Origin: Metridium senile
Lineage: Eukaryota; Cnidaria; Anthozoa; Actiniaria; Metridiidae
Length of the DNA stretch: 64,000 nt
Assembly (NCBI GenBank): GCA_949775045.1
Contig: OX459099.1
Location: 7,220,099-7,284,098, forward strand
Direction: 5' to 3'
Position 1 is the stretch's first letter, and every line of letters begins with the position of its first letter. Shown piece by piece: positions 1 through 9,760 of this stretch. A program made the position numbers and the translations under genes. Below the pieces are notes generated by a model. That model did no database searches and was not told the DNA's origin. It saw only the letters and a list, made by a program, of their open reading frames with translations.

Positions 1-105
1 TGCTGTACCGGGGATCTCTGCAATGCTGGCTCACTTCCATTGGTCAGTGGTTTCATCATGCTGATATGCGCATTGCTCTCGGTCGTGTTCCTTCTTGAGC
101 AGTAA
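1..105 (+). CDS. Ly6/uPAR-like gene G1, last exon only
   Basis: The window opens inside the last coding exon of a Ly6/uPAR (LU-domain) gene; earlier exons lie upstream. The frame from base 1 reads CCTGDLCNAGS, the CCxxDxCN signature that closes a three-finger domain. A hydrophobic tail follows (PLVSGFIMLICALLSVVF) and TAA at 103-105. Such a tail after Asn/Gly/Ser is what a GPI-attachment signal looks like, so the protein is probably anchored to the outer face of the plasma membrane (inference). The exon and its 3' flank are nearly identical to the last exon of G5 (48636-48766), so G1 is the unit-1 counterpart of G5. The 3' UTR begins with the family sequence CGAGCCTTCACGAAGAGGCC and has AATAAA near 206. 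Confidence 0.85.
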   Translation, partial: CCTGDLCNAGSLPLVSGFIMLICALLSVVFLLEQ

Positions 106-1661
106 CCGAGCCTTCACGAAGAGGCCTAGCATTTTGTGTTTTTATAAGTAGTCATGATTTGATGAGCTATTTTTATATCGCTTTGTATTACACTGATATT
201 TAGAAATAAAATAAGCAATTACTGTTTCTTTTTGTTTTATCTTGATTGTTTGACAGCAGCAAATTAAAGGCATTGAATATTGCTAAAATTAAGGTGACTA
301 GCTACTTTTGAACGACTTTGAACGTTCGATTCGAGCCCACGATGTGCGCGCGCACAAAAACTGAATAAAATACAAATTATTATTTAGGAACCTTTCACGT
401 TTTGAGCTTCAACAGGGCAAAACCCTCGAATTTTGCACGGGACTCATTACATTCGTTATGCTTAGTTGAAAGAACCTAATAAAATCTACGTTATATCAAA
501 GTTTTTCAAAAAGGGTTTTTTGTCCGACTTCATGCGATCGAGTTTTGAAAGCACTGAAAGGACAAAATTTGGCAGATCAAGGTATTTGTCTTTTATTCGG
601 CAAAACTATCGATGTTGTATTTTACGGAATGTTTCATTACCCGGCATTTGTGCTTGATATAACATGAAAAAAAACCCTTATTTCTCATGAGTTGTGATGT
701 TTTTTATATCGCTTCCGTTTTCGCAAGTTTTTCTTCAAAATCTCGCGCGTAGGCATCCATTAAATGTTGATTATCTTGAAAACAAGCTCCGGACACCCCA
801 TTTTTCTTTTCGTATTTGTAATCAGCATTAAATTTCACATTAAAAAATCGTAGTTTAAAGAAAAGTTTAACATTATTTCCAAAAGTAGCCAGCGAATATG
901 AACATTTAATGGAATATGCACTAAAGTATATAAATTTGATTCAGTTATTTGTTATCACCATCTGAAAACAACTAAAATTGTAATAAGTATTGCTATAGGA
1001 ACCGCATTGCATTCCTTTTTTACACCATGCCAGTCAGAGAGAGAAATAACTCCTTTGCAGCGAATTGGAATGATCTATTTTTATGCAACCTGTGCAGAAA
1101 TTGGGGGAGGGGGGGGGGGGGGGGGGGTTGCACGAACTTTTCGACACTTCTCCGCTCTCGTGAGTTTAAGTAAACTTGGTTTTCATTTACCAATGGATCT
1201 AAGTAAAGCATTATATATTATAAAATAAATCGACCATTTGAGTTTCAAGACGTCACATCGATTTATTTTATATATCGATCGGTTATTGATACAAGTTCAC
1301 GGGTCACGCAAAACATTTGAGTCACGCAAAACATTTGGGTCACGGATCACAGAGAAGAATTTATTAAATTCACGGATACTCCATTTGTCCAAGTGGTAGT
1401 GGTAGGGGAAATCAACAAGGCTTTAACAGTTATTTTTATATGTTCGTACCTTTTAGGAGTCGTTTTCAAAACTCAAAACTTCCGCCGATCACCCCTACAA
1501 CTTGGACAAATGGAGAACCCCCCCCCCCCCCCCCCCCTCGGGCTTCAAACACTTGGCAAATTTACCGCTGTGAAATTTTTGCCACGCGTGCGTAGTCGTT
1601 TGACCACTGTTTTACCCTGATCGCGAAGGGAGAGGGCCCTGGGAAAGAGCCTCGATATCAC

Positions 1662-1758
1662 ATGACAGAGAGTATTGACAGTATTCGCTTGTGCAGGCAA
1701 CGCCGTGACTTGAAATTCGTAGGAATTCTTTTGATTATAGCCGTGCAGCTCAATGAAG
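1662..1758 (+). pseudogene. Ly6-like gene G2, damaged signal-peptide exon
   Basis: Bases 1710-1758 encode the hydrophobic core of the family signal peptide (KFVGILLIIAVQLNE) and end in a phase-1 donor, G|GTAAG, as in G3-G5, G7 and G8. The usual MLL start and about 60 bases of 5' UTR are missing: the promoter sequence CAACGCCGTGA runs straight into the signal-peptide codons. An upstream ATG at 1662 is in frame and would give a 32-residue leader with a basic n-region (RLCRQRRDLK). Exon 2 of the same gene lies almost 25 kb away, beyond the nested transposons, and is frameshifted. I regard G2 as a decaying copy. Use of the 1662 ATG is possible but unproven. Confidence 0.6.
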
Positions 1759-2149
1759 GTAAGACCATTTTTAGGAGGAAGAAGGCGCTATATTTTACAC
1801 TATGGAGTTGTTTGTATCCCCCAGTCACTGAATATTGTACTATTACGATGCTGCTACATAATGCAAAAGAATAAAACTGTTAGTTTATTTATCCCATTAA
1901 TAATATCTGAAGTTGTGTGGCGTTTCGAAAAAGTAATGTGGCCTTTTCTTACATAAATTCCGCGTCTGTTGGATCACATTCCATCGCTAGTTTACGGCCT
2001 TAGCTTGTCTTAGTAATAGGTCGCCGAGTAAGGTCAAACTTCATACCTCAAAATCATCGCTAAACTGAGAGAAAACTCTTCGGTGATATATTTACACACA
2101 ACAACAGCTTAATGTTAAATCGTGTCATAAATGAAATATTTTTTATTAA

Positions 2150-3245
2150 AGCCCCTCTTGCATCCAAGATGCATTGCGCGCTTCGATGATTTTTTCACAT
2201 ACGGAAAATACCAATTTTTGTGTAGAATAGCAAAATCTTGTAGAATCCGTTTCCATCGTTAGTTAAAAGAGTTAATTTTCATAATTTCTTTTTATAATCG
2301 TATAATTTAATATCTAATTAAGCTTTCTGGGATAATATTTTAGTCGTTCCGACCTTTTTTATACATATTTTTGATCTAAATGTCGACCAGACGTCGTTGA
2401 AGGCCTCGTCTTCCCGGGCGACCCAAGTCTAAGGATCGGCAGAAGCTCTGTGTTCGACCTATTCAGGGAGAGAAAAATCGCACTTGGCTTCGAAAGAACC
2501 ACCGATAGCGTATTTATGGAAGTCCTTTTGCATCGTGTCAACGTTGATACAAGGAATGAAGACTCAACTGCTGTTATAATCCGAAATGTGTTTGTCATAG
2601 TGAAATGGATTTTTAAACAACACTCGGCAAAGCTATCAAAATTAAACAGTATAGAGTGCTTACACTATGTCCATGAAATAGAATCTAAATAGTTCCTACA
2701 TATTAGTTTTTATTTAGTGACTATTAGTCGCTATCACTCAACTGGAACAGCTTTAGTAACAACTATACCACAATACACAAGGGAAATCAAATACTCAAAA
2801 CCATAGAAAGTTAATTGTGTATTGTTACTAAAGCTGTTCCAGTTGAGTGATAGTGACTAATAGTCACTAAATAAAAACTATTAGTTAGTAACTATTTAGA
2901 TTTTATTTCATGGACATAGTGTAAGCACTCTATTCTTGAATGTATTTATGTTTATGTAAACATTTTTTGAACCGTATGCATTCACGTCGTCATCCTGACC
3001 TTCTATAGTAATATCCATGGACGTTAACGTTTCGGATTCCATGCATAATATCATTTTTTAGTACACGAAACCACAAACACTTCGAAGTCTTCGAGCTTGA
3101 CAGCCTGAATCGAACAAAGTGAAAAACCCGTGAGTAGCCCGTATTGCGGGATCGGTTTTCTAACCAATTAGAAGCGACTTTTAACAATAGATATTTTCAA
3201 AACATAAACAAACGGCTGCAATGCACCTTGGATGCAAGAGGGCCT
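2150..3245. mobile_element. TTAA-target (piggyBac-like) non-autonomous element
   Basis: The element starts AGCCCCTCTTGCATCCAAGA and ends in the inverse (rc AGGCCCTCTTGCATCCAAGG), with TTAA at 2146-2149 and 3246-3249. Unit 2 has the uninterrupted site with a single TTAA near 50535, so the insertion is directly visible. TTAA duplication is the hallmark of piggyBac-type transposition. No transposase is recognisable in the 1.1 kb. Short ORFs inside show no family resemblance. It holds a further foldback element at about 2651-2933. A related end, GCAAGAGGGCCTTTAA, occurs near 44070. Confidence 0.8.
2651..2933. mobile_element. Foldback element nested in the TTAA element
   Basis: Two arms of about 110 bases (2651-2763 and 2820-2933) are near-perfect inverted copies around a short loop. 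The key palindromic part reads TTTAGTGACTATTAGTCGC on the left arm. No coding capacity. It is probably a MITE that jumped into the TTAA element or forms its core. Confidence 0.75.
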
Positions 3246-3249
3246 TTAA

Positions 3250-3400
3250 AGAGTTGAATAGATTTGAAACTATTGAATACATGTATATTGTTTTACACTC
3301 TATTTTAGGTACTTGCTGCCTGACAGATAGATAGATAGATTAACTTTATTAAAGAAGGCTTAAAAAGTATTTACAAAATAACACCAGTTTGCCAAAGTGA
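3250..3400 (-). mobile_element. Probable LINE 3' end with GATA repeat (minus strand)
   Basis: A (GATA)n tract at 3326-3340 is followed by AACTTTATT, which on the minus strand is AATAAAGTT leading into a TATC tail, a typical LINE 3' end. The same sequence stands at 50610-50660 in unit 2. No reverse transcriptase codons are visible here. Confidence 0.4.
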
Positions 3401-3599
3401 AGCTGGCCTGAGATTGGTACTGAGCCTGAGATTCACATTGCGTCAGATTCACATTCATTTCCGGGGGGAGGTCAACAAGGTCAAGTTGTAAAAGCTTTAT
3501 TGTTTATTACAACAACACAACTGATAAATGGATTCAATTTATTAAATCAATTTAGGGACGATATATAAAACTTATAATACACAACATTTATTTTACGCT

Positions 3600-3935
3600 C
3601 CAGCCTGGGATTCAAAGCTACAGCCTTAGATTCAAATCTCTAGCCTGACATTCGAAACTCCAGCCTTAGATTCAAATCTCTAGCCTGGCGTTCGAAACTC
3701 CAGCCTGGCATTCAAAACTTCAGCCTTAGATTCAAAACTCCAGCCTTAGATTTAAATCTCTAGCCTGGCATTCGAAACTTCAGACTTAGATTCAAAACTC
3801 CAGCCTTAGATTCAAATCTCTAGCCTGGCATTCGAAACTCCAGCCTGGCATTCGAAACTTCAGCCTTAATTAGATTCAAAACTACAGCCTGAATCGAAAT
3901 TCGCCTGATACTCCAGCCTTTACAGCCAAACCTAC
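3600..3935. repeat. Tandem array of about 20-bp repeats, left arm of element X
   Basis: Some seventeen variants of CAGCCTTAGATTCAAATCTC / CAGCCTGGCATTCGAAACTC alternate here. The same units occur inverted at 6655-6821 (GAATCTAAGGCTG), so the arrays are subterminal inverted arms of one element. Confidence 0.85.
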
Positions 3936-3964
3936 AGAAGCGTTCCTATCGAGGTTGGAAGGCT

Positions 3965-4350
3965 CGATTTATTCTTCCAAACTTGATTTAAAATTTGTTT
4001 TGAAATTTGCATAAATGAATCGAAACTTGTAAGTTTCAAAAACCGCCTCAAATCAAAACATTACTTTCAATGTTTTTTTGGACAACAGAAACTTGCTAAA
4101 CCTGGTCTGGCTTACAGAAATATTGTTATAAATACTTACTAAAGTATTCTATTACAATAGCATTATCAGTTATTGACCACAGATCGTGATTTCGGGACCA
4201 TTATCGGTTGACGGTTGAAGTCTGCAATTTCAGTGAAACTAACAAGATTCGATTCATTTATGCAAATTTCAAACCAAATTTCAAATCAAGTTTGGAAGAA
4301 TCTGTAAAGTGCGAAATCTGTAAAGTGCGAAATCTGTAAAGTGCGAAATC
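3965..4350. repeat. Foldback plus 17-bp tandem repeats
   Basis: The stretch near 3979-4025 (CAAACTTGATTTAAAATTTG) is inverted at about 4251-4295. It is followed by three to four copies of GTAAAGTGCGAAATCT at 4303-4350. Inverted copies (CAGATTTCGCACTTTA) stand at 6544-6600 next to a GTTTC pentamer run (6598-6637), again mirroring the two ends of element X. Confidence 0.75.
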
Positions 4351-6540
4351 TGTAATTTTATTTTATTTTTATTAAAAAAAAAATCAAGAAAAAAAAAGGT
4401 GCTTGTTCGGTGGGATGACAGAGGTCTGGTACAAAGTAGTGGCAGCCATGGCAACCCTGTTTCGACCCAATTTGTCTTTTCCAAGGTGCTTGGAGAAGAG
4501 GTACAGTGAACTAGGACCTCCCACCGAATTATACCAAGCACTGTTCCGAGATGAAAACTAGCAGTATGGCACTAATTTCGCATGTGTCACTTGCGAGACA
4601 AACCCTCACAGATATTAAACGGGACCTAAATGCTTAACCACGAGAGGTCAAAGCGAATGCTTATAGCACACAAATAAGATTAAGACCTCATTGACAGCTC
4701 TTTAAGCGATAACGGTGACCGCAAGCTGGGTGGGCTGTTTGTACATGAACGAGTATAAAGACATGCATGATATGGCACGTGTTTAATGACATAATCACGG
4801 CATATTTTACAATGTAAAAATAGCGTAATAATAGCTGTAAATAAAACTGCTATCCTGTAAGCAGGAGATTACGTTCGCTTTCTACTGTGGAGACTACGTG
4901 TTTTTGTTCTTCGGTTAAACTAGAGTAGGAAAAAGCCATAACGATTCGGTGTTAAAAAATGTAAGACACGAATTATATAATTTGTACAAAGCAGTTTGTT
5001 ACAGGAGAGGAGGGGTAAGTATGGTTTGAAAAAGTCCGTTGCAAGCCTGATCTGGTCGCGGCTCGGATTTCAGCGATATCGTTGAGATAGAGCGGTTTTT
5101 TTTAGTGAAAGCGTTCGAGTTTTGAAAAGAACTTTGGTTTAGTGGAAGGAGTGACTATCAAGCAAAGATAATCTGAAGGAATTTTGTCGAGATTCGTAAT
5201 TTTGGGCGAGCTAGAAGCGAATTACTGGAGGCTACCTGGGGAGCGAACTCGTCCGAGTGTGCTACCTTCCCCTCTTCTTAGGACGCTGGGGAACATCAGC
5301 CATAAATCACTCAAAATTGAAGGAAATGGCCTGAAACTTCACAGAAATGCAAAGAAAAACACAACACACAGGTAGACATGTTTATTTTTATTGCATTTTA
5401 AATATTTCGTCATATTGCAAAAAAAACGTACAAATGCATAGCTTGGGCTACCTGTGGTTAAAGTTAAGGTTTTTTAAACTGTGTACTTCCTTAGTGTTGT
5501 AGTGTATTATAATTTCGCGTTCTATGAAACTTTCCAGCTGCGAAAGTTTAATACTCGGATGCAGTTTAATTTTTGAATTGCCCCCTTCAGTGCATTGCTT
5601 ACAATAAATGGATGGATACACAAAATGTTCTCTTAATAGTTGTTGTAAGTTGTTATCGTCGAGGTGCGAAACTTTACTTTATTGTTTGCAAACTTAAAAA
5701 TGGCGTACGATTTTTTGAGTTATCATTATCTCCGATGACATCTTTGTCTAGCAAAAATGAGGAATACTTTGATCGTTTTTCGTTAAAAAGCTGACAAGAG
5801 AATCGAGGTAAAGAGTGTTAAAAGAAAAAAAAAACAAGCAAACATGGGAAAATTTCGCGCCAGATCCTTGATTTTTTTTTATTTATATATTTATTTATTT
5901 ATTTTTTATTTATTTTTAAAATTTTATTTATTTTTTTGATAGTTTTTTTTACACTTACATAAACACAATTACAAAAGACTGAAAAAGCATAACGATATAC
6001 AACACTATACAAATAATACATAGATTAAATATAACGTTTTTGGCTTCGTTATTAAATTATATTAACTAAATTTTTAATTAAGTTTTGGATTTTTTCAAAT
6101 GAGTGTATAGCTTGTTGTTATTTTTTGCAATGATGTATTCGATTTTTTCATAGTCTATTAGATTCATTTGCTAATATTTAATGACAGGTATTAACAGATC
6201 CTTGATATTACATCGTGTTTGGTGGATTCCAATATTGTTTGGGATCCCTGTGTTACGACCGGGCTTCCTGTGAATCCAAAATTGCGACACTCGTCGAGCT
6301 TTCGATTCAGATCATCTACTCAAGCCAGTTATCGGGGGTAATATTATAGCTTCAATAGCATAGATAAGCCTAAAATTGGTGCAAGAGACTAAACCCTGAA
6401 ATACTTTGTTTATTACCGGCGATAATAACACGACATATGGACGAATGGATCAGAAAAAGCTTCATTTTATGGAATAGCTCTCTGCTGTAATCCGGTGAAA
6501 AGGTAATTCATTTTGTAAAAATTTGAGATTAAAGTGTAAA

Positions 6541-6821
6541 TTACAGATTTCGCACTTTACAGATTTCGCACAGTTACAGATTTCGCACTTTACAGATTTC
6601 GTTTCGTATCGTTTCGTTTCGTTTCGTTTCGTTTCGCATTTTACAGTAAGCCGATCTAAGGCTGTAGTTTTGAATCTAAGGCTGTTGTTTTGAATCTAAG
6701 GCTGTTTATTTTGAATCTAAGGCTGGAGTTTCGAATGTCAGGCTGTTAGTTTTGAATCTAAGGCCGTAGAGATTTGAATCTAAGGCTGGAGTTTTCAATC
6801 TAAGGTTGGAGTTTAAAATTC
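6541..6821. repeat. Right-hand arrays of element X (inverted)
   Basis: AGATTTCGCAC repeats, a (GTTTC)n run, then GAATCTAAGGCTG units. These are the mirror image of 3600-4350. The array is cut at 6821 by the KDZ-like element and appears to resume as AGGCCTGAAG at 25715, which supports the target-site call. Confidence 0.75.
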
Positions 6822-7179
6822 GAGGGTTGTCCAATACTGACGAACTGATTCGATTCGTGAACTTGTCTTTCGACCCGTACAGTTGGTGAAACTTATTAAT
6901 ATGCACAGAATGCACATATCATTAATTAATGATCCGCAACTACAAAGTCCCCATGGTCACTCTATATTTCATAAGGTACTTTATCATTTATATGTGAATT
7001 TTTTGAGAGGGGGTGTGACATATTTAACGAATGGTACCGATCGTACGAATGGTACGAACGGTGAACCATGCCGGGCTTGTTAACTTGGTAAACTTTACTT
7101 GGTCCTCCTGTGTCGTACGATTGGTGAAAGTGCGTCTTGGTCACTCTGTGGTAAACTATGCATACATTATCACTCTTAT

Positions 7180-7953
7180 CTTGAAGGGGCCACAAAGTGT
7201 ACCGATCGTACGATCCGTACAGGTCGTACGGTCCGTGAATGCATTTCACGGGTCGTACGATTGGTGAAAGTTGGTATTGGTCACCCTGTGGTAAATTATG
7301 CATATATATTATCAGTCTTGTAACAGGGGCCACAAAGTTTACCGATCGTACGATCCGTACAGGTCGTACGGTCCGTGAATGCATTTCACGGGTCGTACGA
7401 TTGGTGAAAGTTGGTCTTGGTCACCCTGTGTGAAAGTTGGTATTGGTCACCCTGTGGTAAACTATGCATATATTATCAGTCTTGTAACAGGGGCCACAAA
7501 GTGTACCGATCGTACGATCCGTACAGGTCGTACGGTCCGTGAATGCATTTCACGGGTCGTACGATTGGTGAAAGTTGGTCTTGGTCACCCTGTGGTAAAC
7601 TATGCATATATTATCAGTCTTGTTACAGGGGCCACAAAGTTTACCGATCGTACGATCCGTACAGGTCGTACGGTCCGTGAATGTATTTCACGGGTCGTAC
7701 GATTGGTGAAAGTTGGTCTTGGTCATCCTGTGTGAAAGTTGGTCTTGGTCACCCTGTGGTAAACTATGCATATATTATCAGTCTTGTTACAGGGGCCACA
7801 AAGTTTACCGATCGTACGATCCGTACAGGTCGTACGGTCCGTGAATGTATTTCACGGGTCGTACGATTGGTGAAAGTTGGTCTTGGTCACCCTGTGTGAA
7901 AGTTGGTCTTGGTCACCCTGTGGTAAACTATGCATATATTATCAGTCTTGTAA
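7180..7953. repeat. About 140-bp tandem repeats with CGTACG palindromes (subterminal array)
   Basis: Each unit contains CCGATCGTACGATCCGTACA, GGTCGTACGGTCCGTGAA, TTTCACGGGTCGTACGATTG and a TTGGTCACCCTGTGGTAAAC tail. Five or so units are present, and some carry a 25-base internal duplication (GTGAAAGTTGGTCTTGG). The same array recurs in the tandem copy (10119-10892) and beyond the PIN-like element (13641-14060). Subterminal repeats of this kind usually bind the transposase. Open frames seen across them are by-products of the repeat period. Confidence 0.85.
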
Positions 7954-8659
7954 TAGTCAGGTGGCTTAGTGAAATGATCGTGACAAAAGTGATAAAAGCA
8001 TGGAATTTTGTACACAGCTTGCTTAGGTCCTACATAACGATATTAGAAGGGGTGCCCAAGTCAATCTGCTCAGGAACCCCTTTAAAGGGGATTTTTTAAT
8101 TTGACTGAAATTCACGATTTGGGCTACCTGTGGTAAAATGTTTGTCCCAGTGATTTTACAATAAATCTATACAAAATTGGCATTTTTATCATAATCTGAT
8201 GATGTTTATATGTATTATACTATTTCTGTGAAGGAAGTCAGATCATAAGTCATATATTGAGGCACTAGTTCCAGGCTCCACTCGGCCAAAACACGGCCAA
8301 ATATAATATATTAGATCAGTGCTGCATTTGAAGCCACTTTAAACTTGCAAATCTGACTTATAATGCTTCTGTAAATATAAGCATGTGGATCCTCACTGAA
8401 TAGCATTTTTCACGGTTACAAAAAATAGATATTACAAAGCCTTGTAGGATGGAAATGCGGGCAAACTTTGTAAAAAAGGCTTCGATTACAAGGAAAAGAA
8501 TATCAATATCAGTCGAAAAACCATAGTTTTACCATGAATTAAAAACAACAAGACAAAAAAAAAACATTCATAAAAACAGCATATTAGTATGTATTTCGGG
8601 CTTGGCTTGTCCGCATTTCATGACTTCATCTGTGGAAAGTGCTATTAATGACTGAATAA

Positions 8660-9643
8660 TTAGTACGGGTGGCTCTTTGCGCAGCCACATTTACACAAGT
8701 GTGTGCACTGGAGCTTTTCCTTAGCACATTTGCAGTGTGTGCATTGTCCCTTGCAGGTACACTTGATCAGCTCCCTACACACACTCGCAACTTGTGGGAT
8801 CGTCATCCAGACTGGTAGCCATCCATCCTCCATCTTTTCCCACAAAAATTCTGCGGGGGAGGGAAGCTCCTGTGTCGACTTTTCCGATGACGTCCAAACT
8901 CCGGCCTGATATACCGCCCTTTGAGCATGTTGCAGAAGTGCATCCTGCAATAAGATGTATAGATTCCAATTTATTCAAGAGAAATTATATTTTCATTGAC
9001 TAATGAAATCGATAAACGGGAATATTATGTAGTTTATCATCCTTTTACAGTTATCAATAATCTATCACAACATTACGTGATACCTGTGTTGGAGGGATGT
9101 TGTCCAAGTTGCTCTTTGGGAACAGCATCATTCTAGTCTCGTTGACAGACTCCAGGGGACTCGACTTGTCATACATGAGAACCGTCAGCCTTTCAAGCTT
9201 CTTGAAATGTTTTGAGAAGATGTTGAGCTGCTCGAAGGGATGAGTTGCGATGTGCTCCAGGGCAGGTGTGACATCATTGTAAGTAGATTGCCATATCTTC
9301 CATGCGGTCGGCTTCCCGATACCATAGAATGCAAAGGTGCAGTCGCACCCAGTGAAGGCATGGAATACTGGTAGGGATCGTGATTGAGTCTCTCCAAGAG
9401 CAGAACAGAACGTGTTGATATCAATCAGCGTGAATTGAAGTAGCGTCCCATCCCAAATGCCACACAGATTACAGCCTGCTGGTTGTATGTCATGAGATCG
9501 TGAAATTTGCCCACCAGGATGACCACAACGTCCGTGTCTACGGTTCTGACAAGAACAGATTCTGAACCACCCTTAAATGCATGGCGTACATGGACGATGA
9601 TGCGGGTATCAGCTTCCTCGTGGTCGCACTGGGGCATTGGACG
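8660..9643 (-). pseudogene. PIN/XPG-nuclease-like transposon protein, C-terminal part, copy 1
   Basis: Minus-strand exons 9643-9084 and 8944-8660 are separated by an intron with GT...AG ends (donor CAG|GTATCACG, acceptor TTGCAG). The protein has HEEADTR, then TVDTDVVV, then FTGCDCTFAFYGIGK, then a Cys-rich end (CTCKGQCTHCKC...CKCGC). The E-A-D, D-T-D and G-C-D steps recall the acidic motifs of PIN/FEN1/XPG nucleases; the assignment is inference. I recall this protein type as highly repeated in coral genomes. The frame breaks once between GMGRYFNSR and LLQFTLIDIN (about 9425), and the upstream side is cut by a hAT-like MITE and the duplication junction, so this copy is dead. Confidence 0.65.
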
Positions 9644-9760
9644 CAGTGGAGGATCCAGCTAGTGGGTGCACGGGGTGCGCACCCCTCCCTGAGATGACCG
9701 TGTACCCTTGCTTTCCCCCTATTTTGTGACTATTTTGTGGAGTGCACGCCTTCCTCAGGT
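9644..9760. mobile_element. hAT-like MITE, truncated copy
   Basis: Begins CAGTGGAGGATCCAGC like the full copy at 12583 and stops at the tandem-duplication junction. Confidence 0.7.

Larger units (their letters stand above)
1..2149. repeat. Segmental duplication, unit 1 (first part)
   Basis: This stretch matches 48663-50540 in the same orientation, from the G1/G5 last exon through the promoter remnant of the next gene to the point where a TTAA-type element enters unit 1. The main differences are about 500 extra bases in unit 1 (about 632-1130, ending in a G-run at 1103-1127), fewer GTCACGCAAAACATTTG repeats, and different lesions around exon 1 of G2 and G6. The C-run at 1518-1537 corresponds to 49719-49740. 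I see no other gene here. Confidence 0.85.
6822..9760. repeat. 2,939-bp tandem duplication, copy 1
   Basis: Copy 1 (6822-9760) and copy 2 (9761-12699) appear identical base for base wherever I compared them, including frameshifts. The first base is exactly the terminus of the KDZ-like element; the last lies inside a hAT-like MITE. A two-base GA microhomology is present at the junction. It is either very recent or an assembly duplication. Confidence 0.9.
7954..9760. mobile_element. PIN-like element, truncated first copy
   Basis: This carries the left TIR (TAGTCAGGTGGCTTAG) and C-terminal exons of the PIN-like gene, but ends at the duplication junction. The complete version is 10893-13637. Confidence 0.75.

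Noticed and set aside
6962..8099. Repeated open frames of 60-140 residues (TDRTIRTGRTVRECISRVV type) on both strands
   Set aside because: Frames kept open by the CGTACG-rich 140-bp repeats; both strands are open at once and the array is the subterminal part of a transposon.
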